From Anaeromyces robustus (taxonomy: Eukaryota > Neocallimastigomycota > Neocallimastigomycetes > Neocallimastigales > Neocallimastigaceae), in NCBI GenBank assembly GCA_002104895.1, contig MCFG01000130.1, positions 95,001-130,000 of the forward strand: a stretch of DNA of 35,000 nt. The letters are read 5' to 3'. Of this stretch, positions 12,204 to 22,783 are shown in pieces. Under the pieces are notes generated by a model. The model did not search any database. It saw only the letters and a list, made by a program, of their open reading frames with translations, and was not told the origin of the DNA. The position numbers and the translations under genes are program-made. How positions within the stretch are numbered: position 1 is the stretch's first letter; every line of letters starts with the position of its first letter.

Positions 12204-13823
12204 TTAATTTTCAACAGTAACTGTAAGTTCATGTTGTTTAGCAATTTTGTTATTATCCTTAACAACTTCAACTTCACCAATACAATCAACTTTACCATCA
12301 TCAAGAACTAAAACACGATCAGAATGTTGTTCAGCTTCATCAACAGATGAAGTAGTGAAAACAATAGTTTTTCCTTCCTTCTTAGATTCAAGAACTTTCC
12401 AGAAAGCTTCCTTATCACTGTCGGTCATACCAGCAGTTGGTTCATCAAAGAAGATAAACTTTTTGTCAGCCATCAAGGCAATAACATTCTTAACCTTAGT
12501 TCTTTCATTAATATCAAGTTTACAGTAAGCATCAGTTTTCTTACCCTTGAAGTTAAGTTGATTTAATAATTCATATGGATCTTCTTTAGATTTATTAGAT
12601 TTAATAATACTATTATATAAATCAATGTTGTTAGCAACAGAACCTTCTTCAATAATAACGTAATCATCTTGTGGACTAACACTACCAAGTTGAGCCATCA
12701 TACCAGCTTGATCTAAACCAATATTACTCATAACTTCAACATTACCGTAACTGGATAAAATACGACCAGTAATCATCTTGAAAAGAGTAGATTTACCAGC
12801 ACCATCCTTACCAGCAATACCAAAGACTTCATTATTATAAACTTCAAAGCTGACGTTCTTAATAGCATCAACTTCACTTGTTTTCTTAGTTTCTTTGTTC
12901 TTACCAAAGTAAGTTTTGTAAGCATTTTCAACAGAAATCTTAGCATCACCTCTTTTAACAGTCTTAGCAGCTTCAATAGTTTTGGCATCATTTTCATAGA
13001 ATTCTCTCTTCTTAATTTCACTCTTATTTCTGTTTAAATGTTTGAAAAGCTTATCGAAAGCCATAGCGAATGAAACATATAAAACATTATTTAAAATTAA
13101 TTTAAAAGTCATAGCGAAAACATTGTATTTACCACCTAAGAATGGAATTAAATTCTTAAGAGTAATTATATCATTGCTAATTTCTGCATGTTGGAAATTA
13201 TTAAGAATACCACCAATAGTCATTGGAGAAATGAATAAACAAAGGGTGTCCTTAACATTATCTGGAATGTAAGCCATACCGAAATAAGCGCCAAGGAAAC
13301 TAAGATTGAAGAAAAGAACAACGAATGCACCAATACAAGCAACTGGAACGTATGTAGAAATCCAGAAGCAAACGGTTACATTAGTAAGTTGGAAGATATA
13401 GAAATCAATAAATTGAACGAAGATGTTAACATGTGGGAAAACACCAAGAATATAAAAGACAGCAACCATAATAATACTAAGTGGTAAAATGAAAACATTG
13501 TATACATTAAGCCAAGCCATATAGAATTTAAGTAAACCAAGACCATTAGAAATCATGTGTTGCTTACGTAAAATTTGCTTTTCTCTGATAACATCATAAC
13601 CAATAACATAAGAATAAGCAATGAAGAAAGTTAATGTTGCAGCTGTCATAAGAATAGACTGGAATGAAACACGAGTTACTTCAGTTTCTCTTTTCATACT
13701 TTTACCTATAATAATAGTAACAATGAAAAAGACAACTGGTGAAAGAGCCCAAAGAAGAGTTCTTACTGGATGAGCAAATTTATGCTTAAGTTGTGCCTTA
13801 GTGTACTCTGAAATAAAACCCAT
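12204..13823 (-). CDS. ABC half transporter, ABCA-like membrane domain plus degenerate ATPase domain
   Basis: Intronless, 539 residues; an in-frame TAA 18 nt upstream of the ATG supports the start. The N-terminal half has about six or seven helices (near 23-41, 54-76, 104-128, 136-158, 160-184, 192-206 and 235-258) in an ABC-2/ABCA-like layout, with a very short first external loop. A Lys/Glu-rich linker (about 262-296) leads to the nucleotide-binding domain. This has Walker A GKDGAGKST (338-346), Q-loop Q385, and Walker B FIFFDE with catalytic Glu 461. The LSGGQ signature is replaced by KLDINER (435-441), and the switch His is Ser at TTSSVDEAE (490-498). A full ABCA protein has two such halves; this resembles the second, so a homo- or heterodimer is likely. 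Codons are G/C-richer than those of the receptor genes. Substrate unknown; a degenerate site suggests pairing with an active partner (inference). Confidence 0.88.
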   Translation of the reverse strand: MGFISEYTKAQLKHKFAHPVRTLLWALSPVVFFIVTIIIGKSMKRETEVTRVSFQSILMTAATLTFFIAYSYVIGYDVIREKQILRKQHMISNGLGLLKFYMAWLNVYNVFILPLSIIMVAVFYILGVFPHVNIFVQFIDFYIFQLTNVTVCFWISTYVPVACIGAFVVLFFNLSFLGAYFGMAYIPDNVKDTLCLFISPMTIGGILNNFQHAEISNDIITLKNLIPFLGGKYNVFAMTFKLILNNVLYVSFAMAFDKLFKHLNRNKSEIKKREFYENDAKTIEAAKTVKRGDAKISVENAYKTYFGKNKETKKTSEVDAIKNVSFEVYNNEVFGIAGKDGAGKSTLFKMITGRILSSYGNVEVMSNIGLDQAGMMAQLGSVSPQDDYVIIEEGSVANNIDLYNSIIKSNKSKEDPYELLNQLNFKGKKTDAYCKLDINERTKVKNVIALMADKKFIFFDEPTAGMTDSDKEAFWKVLESKKEGKTIVFTTSSVDEAEQHSDRVLVLDDGKVDCIGEVEVVKDNNKIAKQHELTVTVEN

Positions 13824-16738
13824 TTTTATTATACTATTTTAAATATTTTGAATAATTAAATTTATTTAAATTGTTATTTTATTTTTATTTTTATTTTTAA
13901 ATTTTAACTTAAATAATATATATATAATTTTCTTTTTAGAGTTTAAGATTTAAAATACTATAGTTAATTTCTTTCTTTTATTTTATAAATATATTTATCT
14001 ATATTTATTTTATCTTAACTCTTAATTTCTTTTTTTTTTTTTTTTTTTAAAAAAATTTTTAAAATTTTTTTTATTTGGAAAAAAAAAAAATAAAGTAGAA
14101 AAAGTTCATTTTTATATATATATATATTTTTTGTTTAATAAATTCTTTTAATTATTATTTTAAATGATTAACATTATTAAATAAAATTTTGGGTTTCACA
14201 AATGTATTGATATGAATCTTATTTTAATAAATTTGTGATTATAGATTTTTTAAAAAAAAAATTTTTTTAAAAAAGTAATTATAAAATTATAAATATTATA
14301 TAATTGTTTTTAAAAAATTATCTAAATATTAATATTATACTAAATAGAAAATAACCATAAAAGGATAATACATTAATATATTATAATATATTATTAGTTA
14401 ATATCATATATATAAATATTAAATATAATAAATAAAAGTTAAGTACAAATAAACTATATTAATATATATTCTACTTTGTTTCAAATAAAGTTTATACTTT
14501 TTTAAGGGAAAATAATGTAAATGAAAAAAAGATAATGAAAAGTTATAATAAATTAAAACCTTTATTTTTTTACTATTTATACAATTTGTATATTAATTAC
14601 TTTTTTTTTTATTTCATAAAATTATAATTATTTAAAAGTAAAGATATTCATTTTTATGTAAATATATATATTTTTAATGAAATTATTATTATGATCATTT
14701 ATAATTGTAATTATAATTATAATTACATAATTAAAACTTGTACAATCAATAAAAAAAAATATATATATATAAATCCATAAAACAGAAACAGAAAAAAAAT
14801 TAAGAAATAAATGAAGTGAGAAAAGAAAAAAAAAATTCGTTAATTTAAATTAAATAAATAAAAAAAAAAAAAAAAAAAAAAAAAGCTTTAATAATTTAAT
14901 ATATATCAAATAATATATTGTTAATATATTATTATAATTAATTAATTTTTGTATTTATTTACATTTAGTTTTAGTTGGTAATAGACACTTTAATAGAAAT
15001 TCAATTTTAATTAGTACAAAATTCAAATAAAAAATTCTATTATATAATTATATAATTAACTACTTATCCCAAATAATTTTTTTATATATTTTGTATTTCT
15101 TCTATATTTATAGTAATTTCCATTTTTCTTTTATTTTAATATATAAAATTAAGCAATTCAAAAAGTCAATAAGGAATACCTTCTTTTATAAATACTATTA
15201 TAAATAAAAATTATTTATTATTAATGATATAACATACATTACTTTTAAACGTATTTTCTTAAAATAAGTTGTAAAAAGATTTAATAATAATAATTATTAC
15301 AATATTTGTAATAAAAAAATCTAATAATAATTAAAAAAAGTTTTTTGTACATTTATTTATTTGATTCGAAATTAAAAACAAATTGTATTAAGAACAAAAT
15401 CACAATTAAAAATATACATATATATATATAAAAACACAATTATATAAAAAATAGCTAAATGAATAGCTAAACAAAATAAAACAGAAAAAAAAAGGTTTAT
15501 TTATTACTTAATTTATTATGAAAAGATAAAGCACATTATTATTTATATATTATTAATGGTATTGCATTAATAGGTTCATGAATAATTTTGTATCATTTTT
15601 TAATTTATTATCAATTAAGTATTACAAAATTAAATAAAATTAAATATATGTGGAAAAAAGTATATAAAAAACAAATCATATTTAGATAAAAGATATATTA
15701 ATATTAATTCATATAATTTTAAATTATACTGTATCAGAGAAAGAATTATTAATTACTATTTTTATTATACTTTATACTATTATATATAACTTTTAAATAA
15801 AAATGAAAAAAAAAAAGGGTAAAAATTAAAAACTTAAAAAATAAATAAAAAAAAAACTTAAAAAACAGAAGAAGAAGAAGAAGAAAAAAAAAAGAAACTT
15901 TAACAAAAACTAAAAAAAAAGGTTAAATAATAAAAAATTAGTAAAAGAATATGAATTAATTAAATTTTAATTTCTTTTCTTTCCATATTTGAAATATTGA
16001 TACAAAAAAAGTATAAATATAATAAAAAAAAAAAAAAGTATTTTTTTTCCCTTCTCTCTAATTATATTGAAACTTTATATATTTATATATTATAATTATA
16101 TTATAATTATAATATATAGTATAATTAAATTAATAAGGAAAATTTTAGAATTAAAACAATTTAAATAAATTTAATTTATTAAATTATATAAAAAAATTTA
16201 TATAATTTTGTATCCATTTTTTTTTTATTTTGAAAATAAAAAACATATTTATTATTAATTTTATTTTAAAAGAGGATATGTAACGCAATTTTTAATAATA
16301 TATATATTTTATTATTTAAGATAATAATTGTATATTAAATCATATATAGTAATATATAAACTTTATCTCAAATATATATAATATACAATTATTCTAAATA
16401 TGAACAAAAAAAATAAAATAGAAAATAACCTTTATTAATTATAAATTTCTATTTAAAGAGTAATGATAAAAAAAATGTTAACAAAAAAAAACTAAAGTTT
16501 AAAGGTTATTGAAAAGGAAAAGAAAAAAAAGATATTAAACATTACAGAATCAACGGTTAAACATTTATATTTTATTATTAAAATATATAATAGGTTTAGT
16601 TTATATTTCAATATATTAAATTATATCATATTAATATATTAATAATTTAATCAAAGTTTAATATATGCAATATTATGAAAATATATTAAAAAGTTTTCAT
16701 ATAAATCAAAAATTATAATATATAAAGTTATTTATTAA

Positions 16739-16772
<34 letters not shown>

Positions 16773-18291
16773 TTAAGAAATCTTATCATATATCAATTAA
16801 TTATTTGTATATATATTATTATGCCTAAAAAATACAAAATATTAAATATATATATTATTAGTAATGACTAATATAGGAAAGTATATATGAAATATTATCA
16901 TATATTAATTGTTGAATAATATACTAGTTATTGTTGTTATTATCAATATGATAATAATCATATATGGATTAATTAATAATTAATATTTAGTTCAAATAGG
17001 TATAAAATATATAATCAATAAAGAATTAAAAAATTTCTCAGAATATAATAAAGAAATAAAGAAACATGTTTATTTTTACTATCTTTTCTTTATTTTCTTT
17101 ATTTAAATAGAATAATGTTTTTTTATTTTCTTTTCTTTTTAATCACAAAGTATTTCCTATTGTTATATTAATATATTAAATAAGCAAAAATAAACTTTTT
17201 TTTAAAAAAAAAAAAGTTTAAATATCATTAATTTCATTAATAATAATGTGATATTTAAAGGTAATATCTTTCATATTTTTTTTTTATATTATAATCATGT
17301 TTTAGTGTTTTTTTTTTTTTTGATAATTATTAAAGTTTTAAAAATTAAAAGAGTATTATAAAATAATATCTAAAACTTTAAAAATTTTAATAATAAAAAA
17401 ACTATAAATTATTGTATCTCTTAATATTCCTAATATATATTCTTTTTGTTCTTTTATTTGCTATTTTTAATAATATATAATGATAAAAGAAGAAAAAAAA
17501 AATTTTTTTTTTTATTATAGATTAGTTTATTTTAATAATTATTTTAATATAATAATAAGAATGTATATATCGTAATTTCATTAATGATTATTTAATGACA
17601 TGATATAACATAACTTTATTTTCACAAATAAAAATATCCACTTTACAATTATAAATTTTTTGTTTTCTATTTTCTGTTGAATATATATAATAAAATCATG
17701 ATATTAAACCCTTTTCTTTATCTCAAATAAAGAAAAATGTATCATTTATAATATATTTAATAGAAAAAATAAAAGAAATTCAGGCAAATCCATTAGTTTA
17801 AGATATTTTTTATATTTTATCAATATACTTTTAAAAAAATATATTATATATATTTTTATAAATTCATAGATAATAATTTTTAAACTTTAATTAAATTTTA
17901 ATTAATAAAAAGTACTTCACTAGAATATTTAATTAAAAAAAAAAAATTAATTATAATCATTTGTCTAAATAATAAAATATATATATTTTAAAATAATTAT
18001 TATTATATTATTAATAATAAATTGTATAGAATTAATTATTAATTATATAATAAAAAAAAAAAAGAAAGAAATAAAAAAATTATATTTAAAAAAAATAAAA
18101 TAAAATAAAATAAAAATAAAAATATATATCAATTGAATTTTTAATTAAAAATTCATATAAAAATTTATTTGTTTTAAAATTATTAAAAGTTATTTATTTT
18201 ATTTTATTTTATTTTATTTTTTTTTAAATATAATTTTTTTATTTCTTTCTTTTTTTTTTTTATTTAATTTTAATATAATATTTTGATTATA
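13824..18291. other. Long divergent intergenic region, no gene seen
   Basis: 4.5 kb between the 5' ends of the ABC gene and the first ankyrin gene, so it must hold both promoters. The sequence is nearly all A/T with poly-A and poly-T runs (for example 14860-14884 and 16744-16771) and no frame with ordinary amino-acid composition. Just upstream of the ankyrin start, AAAAT pentamers at about 18090-18120 are mirrored by ATTTT pentamers at about 18193-18224 and could form a hairpin. A micro-frame near 15060-15125 (minus, MEITINIEEIQNI then stop) is too short to call. Confidence 0.7.
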
Positions 18292-20544
18292 ATGACTGAT
18301 GAAATTAGTATTGGAGAAATAAGAAATAGTATTATTCATATTATCAGAAGAAATGACATTACTGAATTGGAGAATTATATACAAGAAAGAAATATTAATT
18401 TTAATGAATTAAATAATGAAAATTTTGATATCTTAATATATATTATTGAAAAAAATGTTTCCTTAAATATAATTAAATATATTATGAATCAATGTAAATA
18501 TGAAACATTCAATTATTATATAATTGTAGATAATATAGTTAAAACTCCTCTTTTTTTAACTTTAGGTAAAAATAATTTTGAACTTGCTAATTTATTAATA
18601 GAAAATAAAGCAAATATTAATTATTTTTACAATGATATTGTCAATAATTTATATCATCAAAATTTACTAAATAATAAAAATTTAAAATATATATTATACC
18701 ATGGTTTGAATAAAAAGGCTATTACATCATCTCTAATAAATAATTTTATTGAAAATTCTCAAAATAAATTGTTAGAAATAATATTAAAATATTATGTTTA
18801 TGATAGTCATTTTATTTTAAATTTAATTAAAATATCTTCTTATAATCAGTCTCTATCTAATGAACAATTAAATAATATGCTTATGAAAGAACAAAATAAA
18901 TTGATTATTAATGATGATATGTATGAAAAGGCAGAAAATTGTTCTAATAATGAAGCTATCAAATTATTATTTGAACATGATAAAAATGTTGATAAATATT
19001 CAATTTTAACAAGAATTATTAAATATGACATATTAAAAATTGCGGTTGATCTAAAAGATATAAAATTTCTAAAAAAAATTTTAAAATATAAATCTTTAAA
19101 TTATAAGGATTATGATTTTGAAGAAATGTTAATTAACGTGAATAATGATAATGATTTTGAACTATTAAAATTACTTATATCGTCTTCATTAAAACCATTA
19201 TCAAAAATTAAAGATAAAATTCCTTATGCCGTATATTTTAATTCAATATTAAATAGAATTATTTGTATGAATAATTTATCATTAATTAAATATTTACTTG
19301 AAAATCCTGAATATAAATCTAAACTTAATCTTAATATTCCTGATAATCATTGTGAATTCCCAATTTTTACAGCTTTATATAATAATAAAATGGAAATTTT
19401 TGAATATTTATTAAAATTTGATGTCAATTGTACAGTAACCAATAATAGTAATCATGTATCATTATTATCATTAGCAATTTCTACTAATAATTATAGAGCT
19501 GTTAAATCTTTACTACATAAAAACAATAATCTTATTTCATTAGATAAAAATAAAACAAATTTAATTACTCAAGCTATTTATCAAAATTCTTTAGATATTT
19601 TAATTTTATTAATGCAAGATGATTATTGTATACATAACATTGATAATTTTAATTGTAATGGCTTCACTCCATTAATACTTGCCTATCGATTAAATTATAA
19701 AAAAATTTTTAAATTTTTATTATCTTTTTCTTCAATTAATACAGAGGATTCCAATGGTAAAAGTATACTATACTATGCTATTGAAAATGAGGATATAGAA
19801 ACTATTAAAAAACTTATGTTAAAAAGAGCAAATATTCACTCTAATAATTTAAATAAATCAAAATCTTCTATAATAGATCTTGCTATTTCAAAAGGAAGTG
19901 AAATTTTAAAATTATTTCTTATTAAAGGATCAAATTGTAATTTTATAGATAAAAGGAAAAATACTCCTTTAATTTATGCTATTGAACAAAATTCTTTATC
20001 AATGATTAAATTATTAGTCGCCTATGGTGCTAATGTAAACTATTTTAATCCTGAAACTAATAAAACTATATTAAAATATGCTATTGATTCTGGAGACATA
20101 GAAATAGTTAAATTTTTAATATGTTCAAATGCCAATATGATTTTTGAAAATCCACAAGCCATTCCTATTTTTGGTAAAACATTTAAAGAAATTGATAATA
20201 TTGAATTTGAAATATTTAAATATTTATTACTAAAATTTGAAATTAAATATATTACTGGTAATATGGTATATAAAATCATTAGATTAGGAAAATTAGATAT
20301 ATTAAAAACATTAATAGATAAAAATTTAAATATTAATATTAGAGATAATGATAATGATACACCTTTAGCTAATGCAATCTTTTATCGTAATGAAAAAATT
20401 GCTAATTATTTAATTACTCTTGATGGAATAGACTTTAATTGTAAGGATAATAAAGGAAAAAATATTTCTGATCTTAATGATGAATACTTTGGTAAAGATG
20501 AAAAATATCAAGATATTTATAATCGTATTAGAGAATTAATATAA
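18292..20544 (+). CDS. Ankyrin-repeat protein 1
   Basis: Intronless, 750 residues from the ATG at 18292 (MTDEISIGEIRNS). The frame is open three codons further upstream (TTG ATT ATA), but these contain no ATG. The first 330 residues or so are helical, Asn/Lys/Ile-rich, weakly ankyrin-like, and shared with the protein at 29553-32084 (LIENKANIN, YILYHGLN). From about 350 to the end come a dozen or so diverged ankyrin repeats, the clearest being NTPLIYAIEQNSLSMIKLL then YGANVN, with later copies down to about 730. No signal peptide, helix anchor or enzymatic domain is seen. Ankyrin arrays bind partner proteins, so a cytoplasmic scaffold or adaptor is the default; the partner is unknown. Codons are extremely A/T-rich, unlike the folate enzyme downstream on the same strand, suggesting modest expression. 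Confidence 0.9.
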   Translation: MTDEISIGEIRNSIIHIIRRNDITELENYIQERNINFNELNNENFDILIYIIEKNVSLNIIKYIMNQCKYETFNYYIIVDNIVKTPLFLTLGKNNFELANLLIENKANINYFYNDIVNNLYHQNLLNNKNLKYILYHGLNKKAITSSLINNFIENSQNKLLEIILKYYVYDSHFILNLIKISSYNQSLSNEQLNNMLMKEQNKLIINDDMYEKAENCSNNEAIKLLFEHDKNVDKYSILTRIIKYDILKIAVDLKDIKFLKKILKYKSLNYKDYDFEEMLINVNNDNDFELLKLLISSSLKPLSKIKDKIPYAVYFNSILNRIICMNNLSLIKYLLENPEYKSKLNLNIPDNHCEFPIFTALYNNKMEIFEYLLKFDVNCTVTNNSNHVSLLSLAISTNNYRAVKSLLHKNNNLISLDKNKTNLITQAIYQNSLDILILLMQDDYCIHNIDNFNCNGFTPLILAYRLNYKKIFKFLLSFSSINTEDSNGKSILYYAIENEDIETIKKLMLKRANIHSNNLNKSKSSIIDLAISKGSEILKLFLIKGSNCNFIDKRKNTPLIYAIEQNSLSMIKLLVAYGANVNYFNPETNKTILKYAIDSGDIEIVKFLICSNANMIFENPQAIPIFGKTFKEIDNIEFEIFKYLLLKFEIKYITGNMVYKIIRLGKLDILKTLIDKNLNINIRDNDNDTPLANAIFYRNEKIANYLITLDGIDFNCKDNKGKNISDLNDEYFGKDEKYQDIYNRIRELI

Positions 20545-21881
20545 AAAAATTTTTTTAAAAAATGAAAAAAAAAAAAAAAAAAAACAAAAAGAAAAGAAAA
20601 TTGAAAAAAAAAATACTATTAATAATAAATTAAGTACAATTTTAATAATAATAATTATATTTGCATAAACTTTATCTACAATCATTATATAAATGTAATT
20701 TCATACTAATTCACACTATTATAGATAATAATATTTAATATTGAAAGTATCTTAATTAAATAAATAACTTTTTTAATATTTAATAATCTCACAAATTTTT
20801 AATATGTGATATAAATTTTTAATAATATTTTTTTAATTTTTTTTAATATATAAATGAATTATTTTTTTTTAATAATAAATTTTTTTATGTTATGTTATAT
20901 ATCTAGAAAATAATTATATTAAAATATTAAAATAATAAGATTAACTTTATAAATTAAAAATAGTTATAAATAGTTTATTATTATTACTTTTTATTATTTT
21001 TTTTAAAACTAAAATTTTCAAAAAACCTATATTTATTTTTATATATGGTCTTTTTTTTTTTTAAAAAAAAAAAAAAAATAAATAAAAATATTCTTTTAAA
21101 TATCATATATATTATAATATAATGTAATATATATTATTAATTAGTTTCATATTCCATCCAATTAATTGTATAACTGCTATTACAGATGTAATATATTTAT
21201 TCAGATATATTAAAGTATATTACAATATATTTATATATATTATTTAATTTAAGAATTTTAATTTTTAAGTTTTAAATAATTTTCCAATTTAAAAATTCAC
21301 CTTTAAAAATATATAAAAAAAAAATACAGATAATCATTAAATAAATAAAACAATAATTATTAATATTTTTATTTTTATATTTTAATTAGAATTCTATTTA
21401 ATTTTTTAATTTTCAATATTAAAATAAAAAATATTTGAATATTTAATATTATAATAATTTATTTTATTAATAATAATTATTAAATATAAATAAACTCTTT
21501 TATATTCAATATCTTTTTTTTAATCATTAAAAAACGTGTCATTAAAAGATATTTATAAAAAAAAACAAAACAAAATTGTATCATGCAAAAATAGTATATA
21601 ATATTACATTTTAACCTTTTTTTAATAAAATTGAATATTTATATTTATTACTAAATAATGATAAATGATAAATTATTATTTTTTTTATCTTATTATTTTA
21701 TTATTTTATTGTTTTATTATTGTTATTAATGATATTTTTTATAATATAACTTGATATAATAATAATATTAACTTTTTAAATGATCTTTAATATAATATAA
21801 TAATAAATCTACTTTTTTATAATTGACATTATTATTAGTTATTATATCCTATTAAAATTAATCATCATTTTTTATAGGTTT

Positions 21882-21921
<40 letters not shown>

Positions 21922-22783
21922 TAGAATTTTAAATATTTTAAAATTTTAACCAATCAAACTACAGAAATCTTTTTTTTTTTTAAAACCAAAATCATATTAT
22001 CGAAAATATATAAATGAATATATAAATAATAAGTAAATAATAAATAAATAAATAAATAATAAAATAAATAATTGTATATGCATAATAAGTAAATAAACAA
22101 ATAATAAATATGATAATATTTCATAATATATAAATTTATTTACCAATAAAAAAATTTAATATATTACAATATATTTTAATTAAAGTAATATAATTTATTT
22201 TACTTGATTTTACAATATATTTCATATTATATTATTTAATTACTATTTTTTATTATTTGGATTATCAATTTTATTATTATTTTTTTGAATAAAATAATAA
22301 TAATAATTAAAAGATTATATTTAAAATTTAATATATATAAAAATAGTATAAATACAATAAAAAAATTTTTTTTTTCCTTCTTTGCGAAACGAAATAATAA
22401 AAAGTTAAAATATAAATAATTATAATAATAATAATTAATAAAAAAATAAAAAATCAGTTATTATTATTAATATAATAAAATCACATCTTTTTTTTTTAAT
22501 AAAGTAAATATAATACTATAGTATCCTAAAACTATAAATATAAAATATAAAATATAAAATATAAAATTTTAAATCTATATGAAAAAAAAATTTGTTATAC
22601 TTTAATAATTATAACAAATAATAAAAGGCTTTTTTATAAAGATTTTAAACATTAAAATATTAAATATTATAATTAAGAAATTTTAATTAATTCTAATCAA
22701 TATTGTTTTACATAATATTATATATATACATTAAAAAGAATTTTAATATAAAACACTTTTATCTATATATAACATAATATAAA
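20545..22783. other. Spacer between ankyrin gene 1 and the folate enzyme
   Basis: 2.2 kb of A/T-rich DNA with no gene seen. It includes a 33-nt T run at 21888-21920, an AAAT-type tract near 22010-22075 and ATAAA repeats near 22540. The promoter of the folate enzyme should lie at its right end, but no motif stands out. Confidence 0.75.

Noticed and set aside
11803-12311. Phe-rich open frames before the ABC gene end
   Set aside because: T-run artefacts; the second also overlaps the antisense of the ABC coding end.
12247-13272. Open frames on both strands inside the ABC gene
   Set aside because: Shadows of a long, well-supported coding frame, with no independent motif.
15060-15125. Minus-strand MEITINIEEIQNI micro-frame
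   Set aside because: Thirteen codons then a stop; no continuation or homologous segment in the window.
18283-18291. Upstream TTG start for ankyrin protein 1
   Set aside because: A eukaryotic nuclear gene would use the ATG at 18292; the three extra codons carry no ATG.
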